Assembly (NCBI GenBank): GCA_965601955.1
Contig: OZ271855.1
Location: 1,178,001 to 1,242,000, forward strand
Origin: RHLJ01 sp965601955
GTDB taxonomy: Bacteria; Bacteroidota; Rhodothermia; Balneolales; Balneolaceae
Length of the DNA: 64,000 bases
Direction of reading: 5' to 3'
Shown here: piece after piece, positions 9,090-17,516 of the stretch
Numbering within the stretch: position 1 is the stretch's first letter
Layout: each line of letters begins with the position of its first letter
The notes under the pieces: generated by a model
Databases searched by the model: none
What the model was told of the DNA's origin: nothing
The model's input: the letters and a program-made list of their open reading frames with translations, nothing else
Program-made: the position numbers and the translations under genes

Positions 9090-9153
9090 GTCATCCTGAG
9101 CACAGCGAAGGATCAACAGGATTTGCTGATTCTTCTGCAAGCCTCAGAATGAC
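9090..9153. repeat. GTCATTC-bounded palindromic repeat (copy A)
   Basis: An intergenic element bounded by GTCATCCTGAG and its near-inverse CTCAGAATGAC (one mismatch in 11), with GCTGATTCTTC inside. Two related elements with the same ends and core occur at 15083-15166 and 17430-17487. It lies between the second cyclase and ettA. It resembles the short interspersed palindromes found in many Bacteroidota genomes; a transposition origin or RNA-processing role is not shown here. Confidence 0.75.
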
Positions 9154-9183
9154 CATTAAAACTAACTACTAAATTCAAAAGCC

Positions 9184-10857
9184 TTGAGCGATCAAAAAAT
9201 AATTTTCTCCATGGTTGGGGTAAGCAAAGTGCACAAACCCAACAAAACCGTACTAAAGAATATTTACCTTTCCTTCTTTTATGGAGCCAAAATTGGTGTC
9301 CTGGGGCTTAATGGAGCAGGAAAATCCACCCTTCTTCGAATTATTGCAGGAGAAGACAAGGACTATCTTGGAGATATCAGTGTTCAAAAAGGGATTACTT
9401 TTGGGTATTTGCCCCAGGAGCCGCACCTCGATCCCGAGAAAACGGTAAAAGAGATCGTGGAAGAAGGAGTTCAGGAAACGGTTGATTTGCTCAAGGAATA
9501 TGAAGATATCAACGCTGCTTTTGCTGATCCGGATGCTGACTTTGATGCATTGATCGAAAAGCAAGCAAAGCTTCAAGAGAAGATTGATCACCTGGATGCA
9601 TGGGATTTAGATTCGAAACTCAATCAGGCTATGGATGCTCTTCGATGTCCTCCTGGGGATACTCCTGTTACCGTTCTTTCAGGTGGTGAAGCCCGGCGCG
9701 TTGCGCTCTGCCGATTGCTTCTGAAAAAACCAGATGTATTGCTTCTAGATGAGCCTACCAACCATTTAGATGCTGAATCAGTAGGTTGGTTAGAGCAGCA
9801 CCTTGCTCGATATGAAGGTACTGTTATTGCAGTTACCCACGACCGTTATTTCCTCGATAATGTAGCTGGTTGGATATTGGAATTGGATCGAGGAGAGGGG
9901 ATTCCTTTCAAAGGGAACTATACCTCCTGGCTTGAACAGAAATCTGAGAGACTAAAGCAGGAAGAAAAGCAGGAATCCAATCGCCAGAAGACCTTACAGC
10001 AGGAGCTGGAATGGATTAGACAAAATCCTAAGGGGCGTCGTGCAAAGAGTAAAGCGAGAATTAGCGCTTATGAAGAGTTGCTAGCCCAGGAAACAGAAAA
10101 GCGAAACGATGATATGCAGATATCCATCCCGGCTGGTCCCCGATTAGGTAACAAGGTGATTGAGGCACATGGAGTATCTAAAGGTTATGACGACAAATTA
10201 CTCTATGAGAATATGGAGTTTCAGCTTCCTCCTGGTGGAATTGTTGGGGCAATCGGTGCTAATGGTGCAGGTAAAACTACGCTCTTCAGAATGATTATTG
10301 GGGAAGAAACTCCGGATAAGGGTCAACTGGAGCTCGGAGACACCGTGAAGCTCGGTTACATCGATCAAAAGAGGCCACTTGATCCATCTAAAACCATTTG
10401 GGAGGAAATTTCAGGTGGTCATGATATTATCCAGCTTGGGAACCGGGAAATAAATTCCAGGGCCTATGTGGGTAAGTTCAACTTTGCAGGTAGTGATCAG
10501 CAAAAGAAGACCGATCAGCTATCCGGAGGGGAGCGGAACAGGGTACATCTAGCCAAGATGCTTAAAGAAGGTGCAAATGTGCTTCTGTTGGATGAGCCTA
10601 CTAATGACCTGGATGTGAATACTCTTCGTGCATTAGAAGAGGCATTACTAACGTTTGCCGGTTGTGCGGTAGTTATTTCTCACGACCGCTGGTTCCTGGA
10701 TCGAGTAGCTACGCACATTCTCGCTTTTGAAGGAGATAGCCAGGTATACTGGTTTGAAGGTAATTACCAGGAGTATGAAGAGAACAGAAAGGAACGACTT
10801 GGCATCACTGATGATCAACCTAAGCGCATTGCCTATAAGAAGTTGATGAGGGATTAA
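9184..10857 (+). CDS. ettA: Energy-dependent translational throttle protein (ABC-F)
   Basis: A 557-residue ABC-F protein with two ATPase domains and no membrane segments. EttA binds the ribosomal E site and gates the first steps of elongation according to the ATP/ADP ratio. Walker A motifs are GLNGAGKST at 41-49 and GANGAGKTT from 358; LSGGEARR and LSGGERN signatures, LLLDEPTNHLD and LLLDEPTNDLD Walker B motifs are all present, with a charged linker between the domains (QNPKGRRAKSKAR). The N-terminus fits EttA closely, which supports the TTG start at 9184; an internal ATG at 9211 would cut into the conserved first strand. Confidence 0.95.
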   Translation: MSDQKIIFSMVGVSKVHKPNKTVLKNIYLSFFYGAKIGVLGLNGAGKSTLLRIIAGEDKDYLGDISVQKGITFGYLPQEPHLDPEKTVKEIVEEGVQETVDLLKEYEDINAAFADPDADFDALIEKQAKLQEKIDHLDAWDLDSKLNQAMDALRCPPGDTPVTVLSGGEARRVALCRLLLKKPDVLLLDEPTNHLDAESVGWLEQHLARYEGTVIAVTHDRYFLDNVAGWILELDRGEGIPFKGNYTSWLEQKSERLKQEEKQESNRQKTLQQELEWIRQNPKGRRAKSKARISAYEELLAQETEKRNDDMQISIPAGPRLGNKVIEAHGVSKGYDDKLLYENMEFQLPPGGIVGAIGANGAGKTTLFRMIIGEETPDKGQLELGDTVKLGYIDQKRPLDPSKTIWEEISGGHDIIQLGNREINSRAYVGKFNFAGSDQQKKTDQLSGGERNRVHLAKMLKEGANVLLLDEPTNDLDVNTLRALEEALLTFAGCAVVISHDRWFLDRVATHILAFEGDSQVYWFEGNYQEYEENRKERLGITDDQPKRIAYKKLMRD

Positions 10858-10863
10858 GAACTC

Positions 10864-11502
10864 TTAAAACTTATATGCTATGGACAATCCAAAAGCTGTA
10901 AAGTTTGAAAAGCCAAACTGATATGTATCTATATTTATATCGGTATCCTCAATTTTTTCGCGTTCAAGTCTAAAGAAAAGAGATCTTGTGGATGCGCTGA
11001 CTATGAAGGAGTTATTTAATTTGAAAGAAACCCCGTGTCTTAAATTACTTTCAAAGACTAATAGGTCCGAGTCTGTAAGGAAATCAGAACGATTCCATCC
11101 ATAGCCCATTGAAATATTGAACTCATTATAAAACAAAAAATCATCTGTTAGCCTTTTAAAACTTCTAATTCCAGGAGTAAACAAAAGGGTTATCTCTGAC
11201 GACTCTATTCTTATAAAATCATTCAAGCTAGATAAGAATTGATAAGATTCTATAGAAGTTTCCTCAAAGCCTATTCCTACTAAAATGGCGAAATCATCAG
11301 AAGTAAAAAAAGCAATTCTTGGATTTATTAAAGAAATCCTTCTTTTGTCAGTTACTTCACTTGTGCTTGATGTAGGTATAGAACTATTGATTTGAGATAC
11401 AGAAAATGTTCCCTCAAGTAACTTATCTCCAGTGGAAAATTGCCCAAATGCTGAAATACTAAAAAGTGAAAGAGCTAAAATAAAGAATGATTTTTTATGC
11501 AT
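10864..11502 (-). CDS. Putative outer-membrane beta-barrel protein
   Basis: A 212-residue exported protein with a clear signal peptide (MHKKSFFILALSLFSISAFG, cleavage before QFSTG). The rest is a run of alternating polar and hydrophobic strands typical of small outer-membrane barrels, and it ends in SIAYKF with a terminal Phe as barrel proteins often do. No family beyond 'outer membrane protein beta-barrel' was recognised. It is convergent with ettA (6-base gap) and divergent from the lipoprotein at 11735. Confidence 0.7.
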   Translation of the reverse strand: MHKKSFFILALSLFSISAFGQFSTGDKLLEGTFSVSQINSSIPTSSTSEVTDKRRISLINPRIAFFTSDDFAILVGIGFEETSIESYQFLSSLNDFIRIESSEITLLFTPGIRSFKRLTDDFLFYNEFNISMGYGWNRSDFLTDSDLLVFESNLRHGVSFKLNNSFIVSASTRSLFFRLEREKIEDTDINIDTYQFGFSNFTAFGLSIAYKF

Positions 11503-11613
11503 AGGTTTATATGGTTAAGATTAACCTGATACAGAGAAGCTATAAAACCTACCTAAAAGTTTTACAACATACTTTTTTTTTGATCAAGTAATCCTCAACC
11601 CGTTTCAGGATTT

Positions 11614-11674
11614 TAGGTATTTATTCTAAGGTCATTCCGAAACAAGTTCGGAATGACCTTAGAATAAATACCTA
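11614..11674. repeat. Perfect 28-bp inverted repeat between divergent genes
   Basis: Two perfectly complementary 28-base arms (11614-11641 and 11647-11674) separated by a 5-base loop. The inner part reads GTCATTCCGAA and TTCGGAATGAC, so it shares the GTCATTC core with other hairpins in this window. Both flanking genes point away from it, so it is not a terminator for either. It could be a cruciform, a large operator or a mobile palindrome. Confidence 0.9.
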
Positions 11675-11734
11675 TTTCGGGGGATAGAATACACTGCCCA
11701 TTATTAGGAAGTTTGCCTCACATTCTAACTAAAA

Positions 11735-13435
11735 ATGGGTACGATGAAAAAGATCATTTTTTTAATACTAGGAGTATCATTTTTTCTAGGGTCATGCGCG
11801 ACAATCCAAACTAAGATTGGAGAAGTTGCACTTAAGTTCATGACGAAAAAGGAGAAAGACTTTGGAAATATGGCTGCGATTGGAATGTACCAATCTAACC
11901 TATATTCAACAGAAACGGGAATAACGTTGGGCAGCAAGGCCGATTGGCAGGAAGGACAAACTGCAGTAGGCATTCAATTAATCAAGCCAGATGGAAGTGT
12001 AGGGTTCATCAATTTTGAAGGCACAATAACAGTAGATGGCAATGAAGCAACGAGCTATGGAGGAGGGGTATACATGGCTTTATTTGATGAAGGAGATACT
12101 AGCCCGAAAGTAGTAAAGCTTGAAAACGTAGATGGAGAAGTTAGTGAGTTTGAGATTGCCTCAGCCCCTGCTGTATCCATCAAGACAATTAATGGAGAGG
12201 CAGAAAATGCTACGTTGGATTTGGGAGAATCTTTTGATTTAGAACTGGAATTTAACGAAGCGGCTAGGGGAAAAAGAGTTCGGGTTGCACTCATTACAAA
12301 AGCGGTAGGAGTAAAAGGCTTTGCTTATTTTCAGTCTTTTGAACTTAGCGAAAAAATAACGGTTACTGCTGATGCTTTTAGACATAAGCATATTACTGGT
12401 GGTGGGCCAACAGGGAAGGAAACAACCAACTGGGCAACAGGCGAAAATTATCTGCAGGTAAGTATTGTAGAGGATAGCCGGGATATGAGTGATATGCCCT
12501 TTCCATACTTCAAAAAAACAGCTACGTATTATGATACGAAGCCAGTAGTTCTAACCGGAAGGAGTGATGGCAGAGCTTTTGTGAGAACAAATGGTAAGAT
12601 GAATACTAGCTATGGGGATTTTACCTATTCCATTTCATCTTCTAATGCGTGGTTTGCACGACCGTTAAATACAAATATCGAACGCATTGGAATTGCCTCT
12701 ATATCGGTTGAAGGAGTTCTTTACAAACAAGAAACAGAAGAAAGCTCAACTGAAACAGATCATGGTTCTTACAGTGTGATTACAACTACTACTTCTACGA
12801 CCACATGGCAATTTCCACAGCTGGATGATGTGTATTGGAATCAATTCCTGGAGAATATGTATTCAGATATTGTTGAGATACTAGAAAGTGAATATAGCGC
12901 TCAAGTTGTAAGTGTAGATGAAATCACTTCTAATTCGATTTATGATGATTTCTATGAGCCAAACGATGAAAACACAGAGAAATACATTAGCAAAAACCTT
13001 CGGGACACTAAACGTTTAGTCCCCGCTTCTATAGGGGAAATACTTGGTGATAGAAAAACGGCATTAATAGCTGATGCGGACCCAATGCCTAGCTTGTTAC
13101 GAGATATGAATCTAGATGCTCTAATGAATATATCCATTGACTATAGAGTGGCTAGTGACGCAAACGAAAAAATAGTATTACTGCCATTAGTAAGTTTTCA
13201 AATAACGGGGCAGACTCAAGCTTTTGATGGGAATTCAAATATATGGTTGCAAGGAAGTATTCAAGGACCGGGAGTCCCATTTAGTAGAAGTGAATTCAAT
13301 GATCTGGACGCACTTAATCGAATTGGGCAAAAGGATGTAATTATTGGCTTAATTAAACAATCTATTGAAGAATTGACCTCAAAGCAGAAGGAGTTTGGCT
13401 ACGATAAAGTTTGGGAAGTAGCTTTATCAAATTAA
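11735..13435 (+). CDS. Large lipoprotein of unknown function
   Basis: A 566-residue protein with a lipoprotein signal: Lys-Lys, a hydrophobic core, and the lipobox LGSC before the acylated Cys. Translation may begin at the ATG at 11744, three codons into the longest frame, because this gives a compact MKK start. No recognised domain. The middle is rich in beta strands with a Thr/Ser-rich stretch around residue 350 (TTTTSTTTWQF). The C-terminal third has a mixed alpha/beta pattern ending in a helical segment (IKQSIEELTSKQKE), vaguely like periplasmic lipoproteins that scaffold envelope assembly, but this is not a confident match. It is followed by a strong terminator. Confidence 0.75.
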   Translation: MGTMKKIIFLILGVSFFLGSCATIQTKIGEVALKFMTKKEKDFGNMAAIGMYQSNLYSTETGITLGSKADWQEGQTAVGIQLIKPDGSVGFINFEGTITVDGNEATSYGGGVYMALFDEGDTSPKVVKLENVDGEVSEFEIASAPAVSIKTINGEAENATLDLGESFDLELEFNEAARGKRVRVALITKAVGVKGFAYFQSFELSEKITVTADAFRHKHITGGGPTGKETTNWATGENYLQVSIVEDSRDMSDMPFPYFKKTATYYDTKPVVLTGRSDGRAFVRTNGKMNTSYGDFTYSISSSNAWFARPLNTNIERIGIASISVEGVLYKQETEESSTETDHGSYSVITTTTSTTTWQFPQLDDVYWNQFLENMYSDIVEILESEYSAQVVSVDEITSNSIYDDFYEPNDENTEKYISKNLRDTKRLVPASIGEILGDRKTALIADADPMPSLLRDMNLDALMNISIDYRVASDANEKIVLLPLVSFQITGQTQAFDGNSNIWLQGSIQGPGVPFSRSEFNDLDALNRIGQKDVIIGLIKQSIEELTSKQKEFGYDKVWEVALSN

Positions 13436-13465
13436 TTACTAACCAGACCTAAAAGGTTGTAGAGG

Positions 13466-13495
13466 AGGCCGTTCAGGAATGGACGGTCTTTTTTT
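13466..13495 (+). terminator. Intrinsic terminator after the 11735 lipoprotein
   Basis: AGGCCGTTC pairs with GGACGGTCT over 9 bp (two G-T pairs) around a 6-base loop, followed at once by a run of seven T residues. It lies about 30 bases after the lipoprotein stop. Confidence 0.85.
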
Positions 13496-13500
13496 ATATA

Positions 13501-13532
13501 AAAAAAGCACATCGGATCAGAATGTGCTTTTT
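13501..13532. terminator. Bidirectional hairpin terminator
   Basis: AAAAAGCACAT and ATGTGCTTTTT form an 11-bp stem around a 9-base loop, with A and T tracts on opposite sides, so it can stop transcription from both directions. It sits between the convergent lipoprotein and ABC permease genes and probably ends the minus-strand export operon. Confidence 0.85.
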
Positions 13533-13549
13533 GTTCAACTCTATCCACT

Positions 13550-13569
13550 ATCCCGACAGCTGTCGGGAT
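13550..13569. repeat. Perfect 20-bp palindrome
   Basis: ATCCCGACAGCTGTCGGGAT is self-complementary along its whole length with no loop. It lies 13 bases beyond the end of the minus-strand permease gene. The ATCCCGA half recurs in hairpins at 53546-53648 and 58629-58768, so it is likely part of the same interspersed palindrome population. Confidence 0.8.
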
Positions 13570-13582
13570 TGAGAATTAATCG

Positions 13583-15049
13583 TTATCTCATATCATACCT
13601 AAGGAAAGCAAAGAAGCTTCCTCCAAAAGTAATCATGATAAACAGGATTAAAAGTCCGAAGTCAAGGATGCTGTTCTGGAAGCCAACCCCTGCTATAGCA
13701 GTAGGCGGGGTATAACGAGGCATCTCACTGGTATCCAATGATTGGTCATTTCTTCCGAAATCAACCTTAAGTCCCCCATCGGTATTGAATTCAATACGCA
13801 TTCCACCCGGGTTCTCGTCTTCGGCTTGTTTACGCTCAACAAATTCTGTGAAATCGTCCTTATAAAGCCTCATACTTTCCTCATATCGATTTTTTAGAGT
13901 GATATCAGTAGTGGCTAAATTCATAGCAGCCAGCCTAAAAGAAGAAACCGGGGAAGCCCTGGCCAGGTTAAAAGCCAGTACTTGCTGAGCTTCCTTTCTA
14001 TTCTGCACTTCTTCTAAGAGTTTTCGGTTATTAGCCAGGATGTCGGTTTGGACTTGCTTTCTTGCAGCGTCATCCTCTTCCAGCCATTCCCACTCTTTTT
14101 CGTCACGGAAAGCCCTCCGTTCATCTTCATCCATTCCCTCCATTTGTTGAGACCTGTCTCTCCAAATCTCTGAAAGCTGACTAGAATAATCCTCCCAGCG
14201 AGCTCTTTCAAACGCATCCTGCTTGGCTTCAAGTTGAGCTACAGATTCGATAGGAGCTATTTGACCTGCCGTCATTACTCCAATTCTTGGTAGGATTAAC
14301 ACTCCTCCAATCCATATAACAAGAAGCAGAAGGAAAGAAAGGGACGATTTCTTTGTAATGGACGAAACCAATAATCCTATCCCGATGAAGAAGGTAATGT
14401 ACAATATTGATAGCCCGATGAGCCCAATAATGCTTTGCCATTCGGAGCCTGAAACGGGGACTCCAAGTGCTAAAATGAGTAATAGCCCCAAAAGAATGGG
14501 GATGAGCAGTGGAATAATTAACCCCATCCATGTTCCTGCAAATTTGGCGATCAAGTATTGAACTCTTGATACCGAATTAGCAAAAGCCAGCTTCAAGGTT
14601 CCGTTTTCTCTTTCTCCATTTATTGCATCATAAGTGAAAAGGATGGCGAACAGAGAAAGGATTACCTGCACGATAAAGGCAAAATCGATAAACCGGAAAA
14701 CGGCGTATAAGGTCTCATCTGAATAAGGGCTTCGTGTAAGTTTTACATCATTACGAGTGGAAATGCTTGAAAGTCGCCCAATATCAAAATGCAGACCCGA
14801 AACGAAGATTTGCATCGGGGTAGGTGCACGATGAGCAATGTTTCTCAAAGACATCCAGTTACTTGCCTGGGCTAAATCTTGTTGTGCAATTTGTTGATTG
14901 GTTTCATACTGCCTGACAGAGTTTTTATACTCGTTAATCCCGATGAAAATGCTGATTAAAATCAGGATAGAACAAACCAAAAAAGTGGCAAAGAACTTTG
15001 GGCTTAATAGAATGTGCTTAAGCTCTTTTTGTATTAATAGTGAAAGCAT
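13583..15049 (-). CDS. ABC-2 type transporter permease (DUF3526-like), copy 1
   Basis: A 488-residue inner-membrane permease. TM1 lies near residues 18-38, followed by a long extracytoplasmic region, then FVQ/VILSLFAILFTYDAINGE at the start of the second membrane block, typical of ABC-2 exporters. A second large loop (about residues 265-450) is charged and predicted helical, matching the DUF3526 style. It ends with one more helix and FLRYDMR. The next gene encodes a paralogue with a matching plan (FTYDAINGE versus FAYDAINGE), so the two probably form a heterodimer powered by the ATPase at 16610-17395. The substrate is unknown. Confidence 0.88.
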   Translation of the reverse strand: MLSLLIQKELKHILLSPKFFATFLVCSILILISIFIGINEYKNSVRQYETNQQIAQQDLAQASNWMSLRNIAHRAPTPMQIFVSGLHFDIGRLSSISTRNDVKLTRSPYSDETLYAVFRFIDFAFIVQVILSLFAILFTYDAINGERENGTLKLAFANSVSRVQYLIAKFAGTWMGLIIPLLIPILLGLLLILALGVPVSGSEWQSIIGLIGLSILYITFFIGIGLLVSSITKKSSLSFLLLLVIWIGGVLILPRIGVMTAGQIAPIESVAQLEAKQDAFERARWEDYSSQLSEIWRDRSQQMEGMDEDERRAFRDEKEWEWLEEDDAARKQVQTDILANNRKLLEEVQNRKEAQQVLAFNLARASPVSSFRLAAMNLATTDITLKNRYEESMRLYKDDFTEFVERKQAEDENPGGMRIEFNTDGGLKVDFGRNDQSLDTSEMPRYTPPTAIAGVGFQNSILDFGLLILFIMITFGGSFFAFLRYDMR

Positions 15050-15082
15050 TGTTCTTTAATTAAAAATGTGATTGATTTTAAT

Positions 15083-15166
15083 GTCATTCTGAGGGTACCT
15101 CCGAAGTATCTACAGAACTGTGAGCAGTTCAAGTGTTGCTGATTCTTCGCTTTAGCTCAGAATGAC
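15083..15166. repeat. GTCATTC-bounded palindromic repeat (copy B), inside an operon
   Basis: Bounded by GTCATTCTGAG and its exact inverse CTCAGAATGAC, with GTTGCTGATTCTTCGC inside, closely like copies at 9090 and 17430. It lies between the two paralogous permease genes of the same minus-strand operon, so it will be present in any transcript that spans them. Confidence 0.8.
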
Positions 15167-15176
15167 AAGTGGAGTT

Positions 15177-16589
15177 TTATCTCAGATCGTATTTTAGAAA
15201 AGCCGCGAAAGCACCTCCAAAAAAGAGAAGGTTAAAGAGCAACAGTAGCCCAAAATCGAGAATACTATTACCGGCAGATTCAGCTACAGTGGCCTTACTA
15301 AATTCAAACTGAGGCATTTCACTGGGATCAAGTGAGGACGGTTGTTGTTGCTCATCATCAGAAGTAACTATAACCATCCTAAACCCACTTTGATTTTGGC
15401 CTGTTTTTTCACTCATGAATTCCCCGAATATGTTTTGGTATTCATTCGCAGAATCCATGAATCGATTTTGGAGCCCCATTGAAGTTCCTGCAAGTTCTGT
15501 TGCAGCAAGTGTGAATACGGAGGTTGGCGAGGTTCTCGAGAGATTCAAAGCCAGCCTTTCCTGTTCTTTTCGCTTATTCGAAAAATCTTCATTTAGACGT
15601 TCATTAAAAGCATCAATCTTTTTTTGACGCTCTTCAGAAAGTTCCCCCATGTAGGCCATGAATTCCGTCATTACATTTTGAGTTTCCGTGCCTTCTGGTA
15701 AGGAGAAGTTGGCCATTTTGGGACGGTCTTCCTCAAAGAGCTGGGTCCGGTAATTATTTTTTTGTGAAGTAATATCATCTACATTTGGAATCTCTACCAT
15801 CCGGCCTGATATCAGAACTGAAGCTCGAGGAACGATGAGTACCGCAAAAATCCAAACAACTAATCCAATTAAAAACGAGTTAGATGGCTTAGAAGTAATA
15901 GCGGAAATTCCGACAGCGAGAGCCAGGAATAATCCGAAGTAAGCCAGGCCAGAAACCAAAATAAGTCCCAACCTCATCCATTCGTCTCCCGTTAATTGAA
16001 TTCCCAGTAAAGGGAGTACCGCGCAGCCAATTAATAATGGAATCATTAGTGCAAGGCTCAGCCCAACAAATGAACCAGCAAGTTTGCCCCCAATAAAAGA
16101 GGCCCTGGAAATCGAATTGGCAAAGCAAAGTTTTAAAGTGCCACTTACTTTCTCGCCATTGATTGCATCATAAGCAAAGATGATAGCAAACAGTGAAAGC
16201 ACAATCCCAAAGATGAACTCCAGGTCCATGAATCTAAAAATGGCAAAAATGGGTTCGTCATTATATCTGGTATTTTGTGCCCTTAATTCACCGGAGCCGC
16301 GCATCGAAATATTTCGTCCAATGTCATTGGATATTCCGTTGACCAGTGCCATCAAAGGTTGGGGCGGAAGCATGATCGAATGTTCAACCATCATCCAGTT
16401 ATTATTAGCTGCAATCTGATTGTTGTTCTCCTGAATAGCAGCTTCATACTGAGCCTGGCTGGCCAGGTAATTTTGTGCTCCCATGAAAAAGGCCAGGATG
16501 ATGAGCACCGAACACACCGCAAAACTAACCGTAAACCGGCTGCTTTGGATGATCTCCTTAAGTTCTTTTATAAATATGAGTTTGAACAT
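15177..16589 (-). CDS. ABC-2 type transporter permease (DUF3526-like), copy 2
   Basis: A 470-residue paralogue of the permease at 13583-15049, with the same topology: one N-terminal helix, a periplasmic segment of about 95 residues, a membrane block starting FGIVLSLFAIIFAYDAINGE, a second large charged loop and a C-terminal helix ending FLKYDLR. The second loop differs most from its partner, as expected if the two subunits contact different parts of a periplasmic substrate or partner. It starts 20 bases after the ATPase gene, so it is almost certainly co-transcribed with it. Confidence 0.88.
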   Translation of the reverse strand: MFKLIFIKELKEIIQSSRFTVSFAVCSVLIILAFFMGAQNYLASQAQYEAAIQENNNQIAANNNWMMVEHSIMLPPQPLMALVNGISNDIGRNISMRGSGELRAQNTRYNDEPIFAIFRFMDLEFIFGIVLSLFAIIFAYDAINGEKVSGTLKLCFANSISRASFIGGKLAGSFVGLSLALMIPLLIGCAVLPLLGIQLTGDEWMRLGLILVSGLAYFGLFLALAVGISAITSKPSNSFLIGLVVWIFAVLIVPRASVLISGRMVEIPNVDDITSQKNNYRTQLFEEDRPKMANFSLPEGTETQNVMTEFMAYMGELSEERQKKIDAFNERLNEDFSNKRKEQERLALNLSRTSPTSVFTLAATELAGTSMGLQNRFMDSANEYQNIFGEFMSEKTGQNQSGFRMVIVTSDDEQQQPSSLDPSEMPQFEFSKATVAESAGNSILDFGLLLLFNLLFFGGAFAAFLKYDLR

Positions 16590-16609
16590 GATATCTATGG
16601 TTTTCGATT

Positions 16610-17395
16610 TCAGTTGAGATCATTGACAAGTGTACTAGCAGATTCTATTTCATCCATATATCCAGCCATGTACTCTACATACATTTCTTCGAGGTTCACT
16701 CCACGAAGCTCCGCATTGGTTCTTTGCGTCACCAATAGTCCATTATTCAGAATACCAACATGATCTGAAATCTCTTTAGCCCGAAAGATGTCATGGGTAC
16801 TCATCAGGATAGCCTTACCTTCATCACGGAGCTCTCCAAGTAACCGGGTGAATTCCTTTCCCGCTTTAGGGTCTAAACCTGAGGTAGGCTCATCCAGCAG
16901 AATAGCCGGCGCGTCTTTAAGAATGGCAATAGCAATACCACACTTTTGGCGCATTCCTTTCGAAAAGTCTCTTAACTTTTTGTCAAAAGCATTTTTTTGG
17001 AGTCCTACACGGATAAGCGCGGCTTCATAATCTGTTCGTTTGTAATGGCTTTTTCCTCCAAGACGAACAAAAAAATCTACGTTTTGAATAGCTGTAAAAT
17101 TAGGATACAACTGAACATTTTCAGAAACAAAAGCCACATTCTTCTTTGCTTCCAGGGGATCTTCATTTGCATCAATTCCATTGATGAATGCATGCCCGCT
17201 GGTAGGCTGAATAAAGTCAAGAAAGATGTTAATGGTAGTAGTCTTGCCCGCTCCGTTTCCACCTAGCATAGCATAAATTTCACTAGGTAGAACTTTTAGC
17301 TGAAGATTATCCAGAGCTTTTACTCCGTCTTCGTACACTTTCGTTAGATTTTGAGCTTCCAATAATGGAGCTTGTGATATAGTTTCGTTTTGCAT
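16610..17395 (-). CDS. ABC transporter ATP-binding protein of the export locus
   Basis: A 261-residue ATPase with all catalytic motifs: Walker A GGNGAGKTT, a signature in the variant form FSKGMRQK, Walker B AILLDEPTSGLD and the switch His in STHD. The SKGMRQK signature is usual for ABC-2 exporters of the antibiotic, lipid or Na+ type. The following minus-strand genes are its two permeases. A GTCATTC repeat separates it from the NEW3-like gene upstream, leaving about 120 bases in which a second promoter or a processing site could lie. Confidence 0.93.
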   Translation of the reverse strand: MQNETISQAPLLEAQNLTKVYEDGVKALDNLQLKVLPSEIYAMLGGNGAGKTTTINIFLDFIQPTSGHAFINGIDANEDPLEAKKNVAFVSENVQLYPNFTAIQNVDFFVRLGGKSHYKRTDYEAALIRVGLQKNAFDKKLRDFSKGMRQKCGIAIAILKDAPAILLDEPTSGLDPKAGKEFTRLLGELRDEGKAILMSTHDIFRAKEISDHVGILNNGLLVTQRTNAELRGVNLEEMYVEYMAGYMDEIESASTLVNDLN

Positions 17396-17429
17396 GGTTC
17401 TATTATTTGGTTTGAAATCTTTTTAGAAA

Positions 17430-17487
17430 GTCATTCTGAGGCTACTGCCGAAGAATCAGCTGATTCTTCGCTCTCGCTCAGAATGAC
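17430..17487. repeat. GTCATTC-bounded palindromic repeat (copy C) with 22-bp palindromic core
   Basis: Ends are GTCATTCTGAG and CTCAGAATGAC (exact inverse). The centre, 17449-17470, is a perfect 22-bp palindrome built from CGAAGAATCAG and its complement. It lies between the NEW3-like gene and the ATPase gene of the minus-strand operon. In RNA the core would form a long, nearly loop-free stem; a possible effect on mRNA processing is inference. Confidence 0.82.
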
Positions 17488-17516
17488 TCGAGGGGTAATT
17501 TGATTGGGGTATCCGG

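Noticed and set aside
13479..13715. A 78-codon plus-strand frame starting inside the terminator region
   Set aside because: It begins within the terminator hairpin and continues antisense to the end of a clear ABC permease gene.
16359..16763. A 134-codon plus-strand frame across the end of a permease and the start of the ATPase gene
   Set aside because: It is antisense to two strong coding sequences and has no motif or ribosome binding site.
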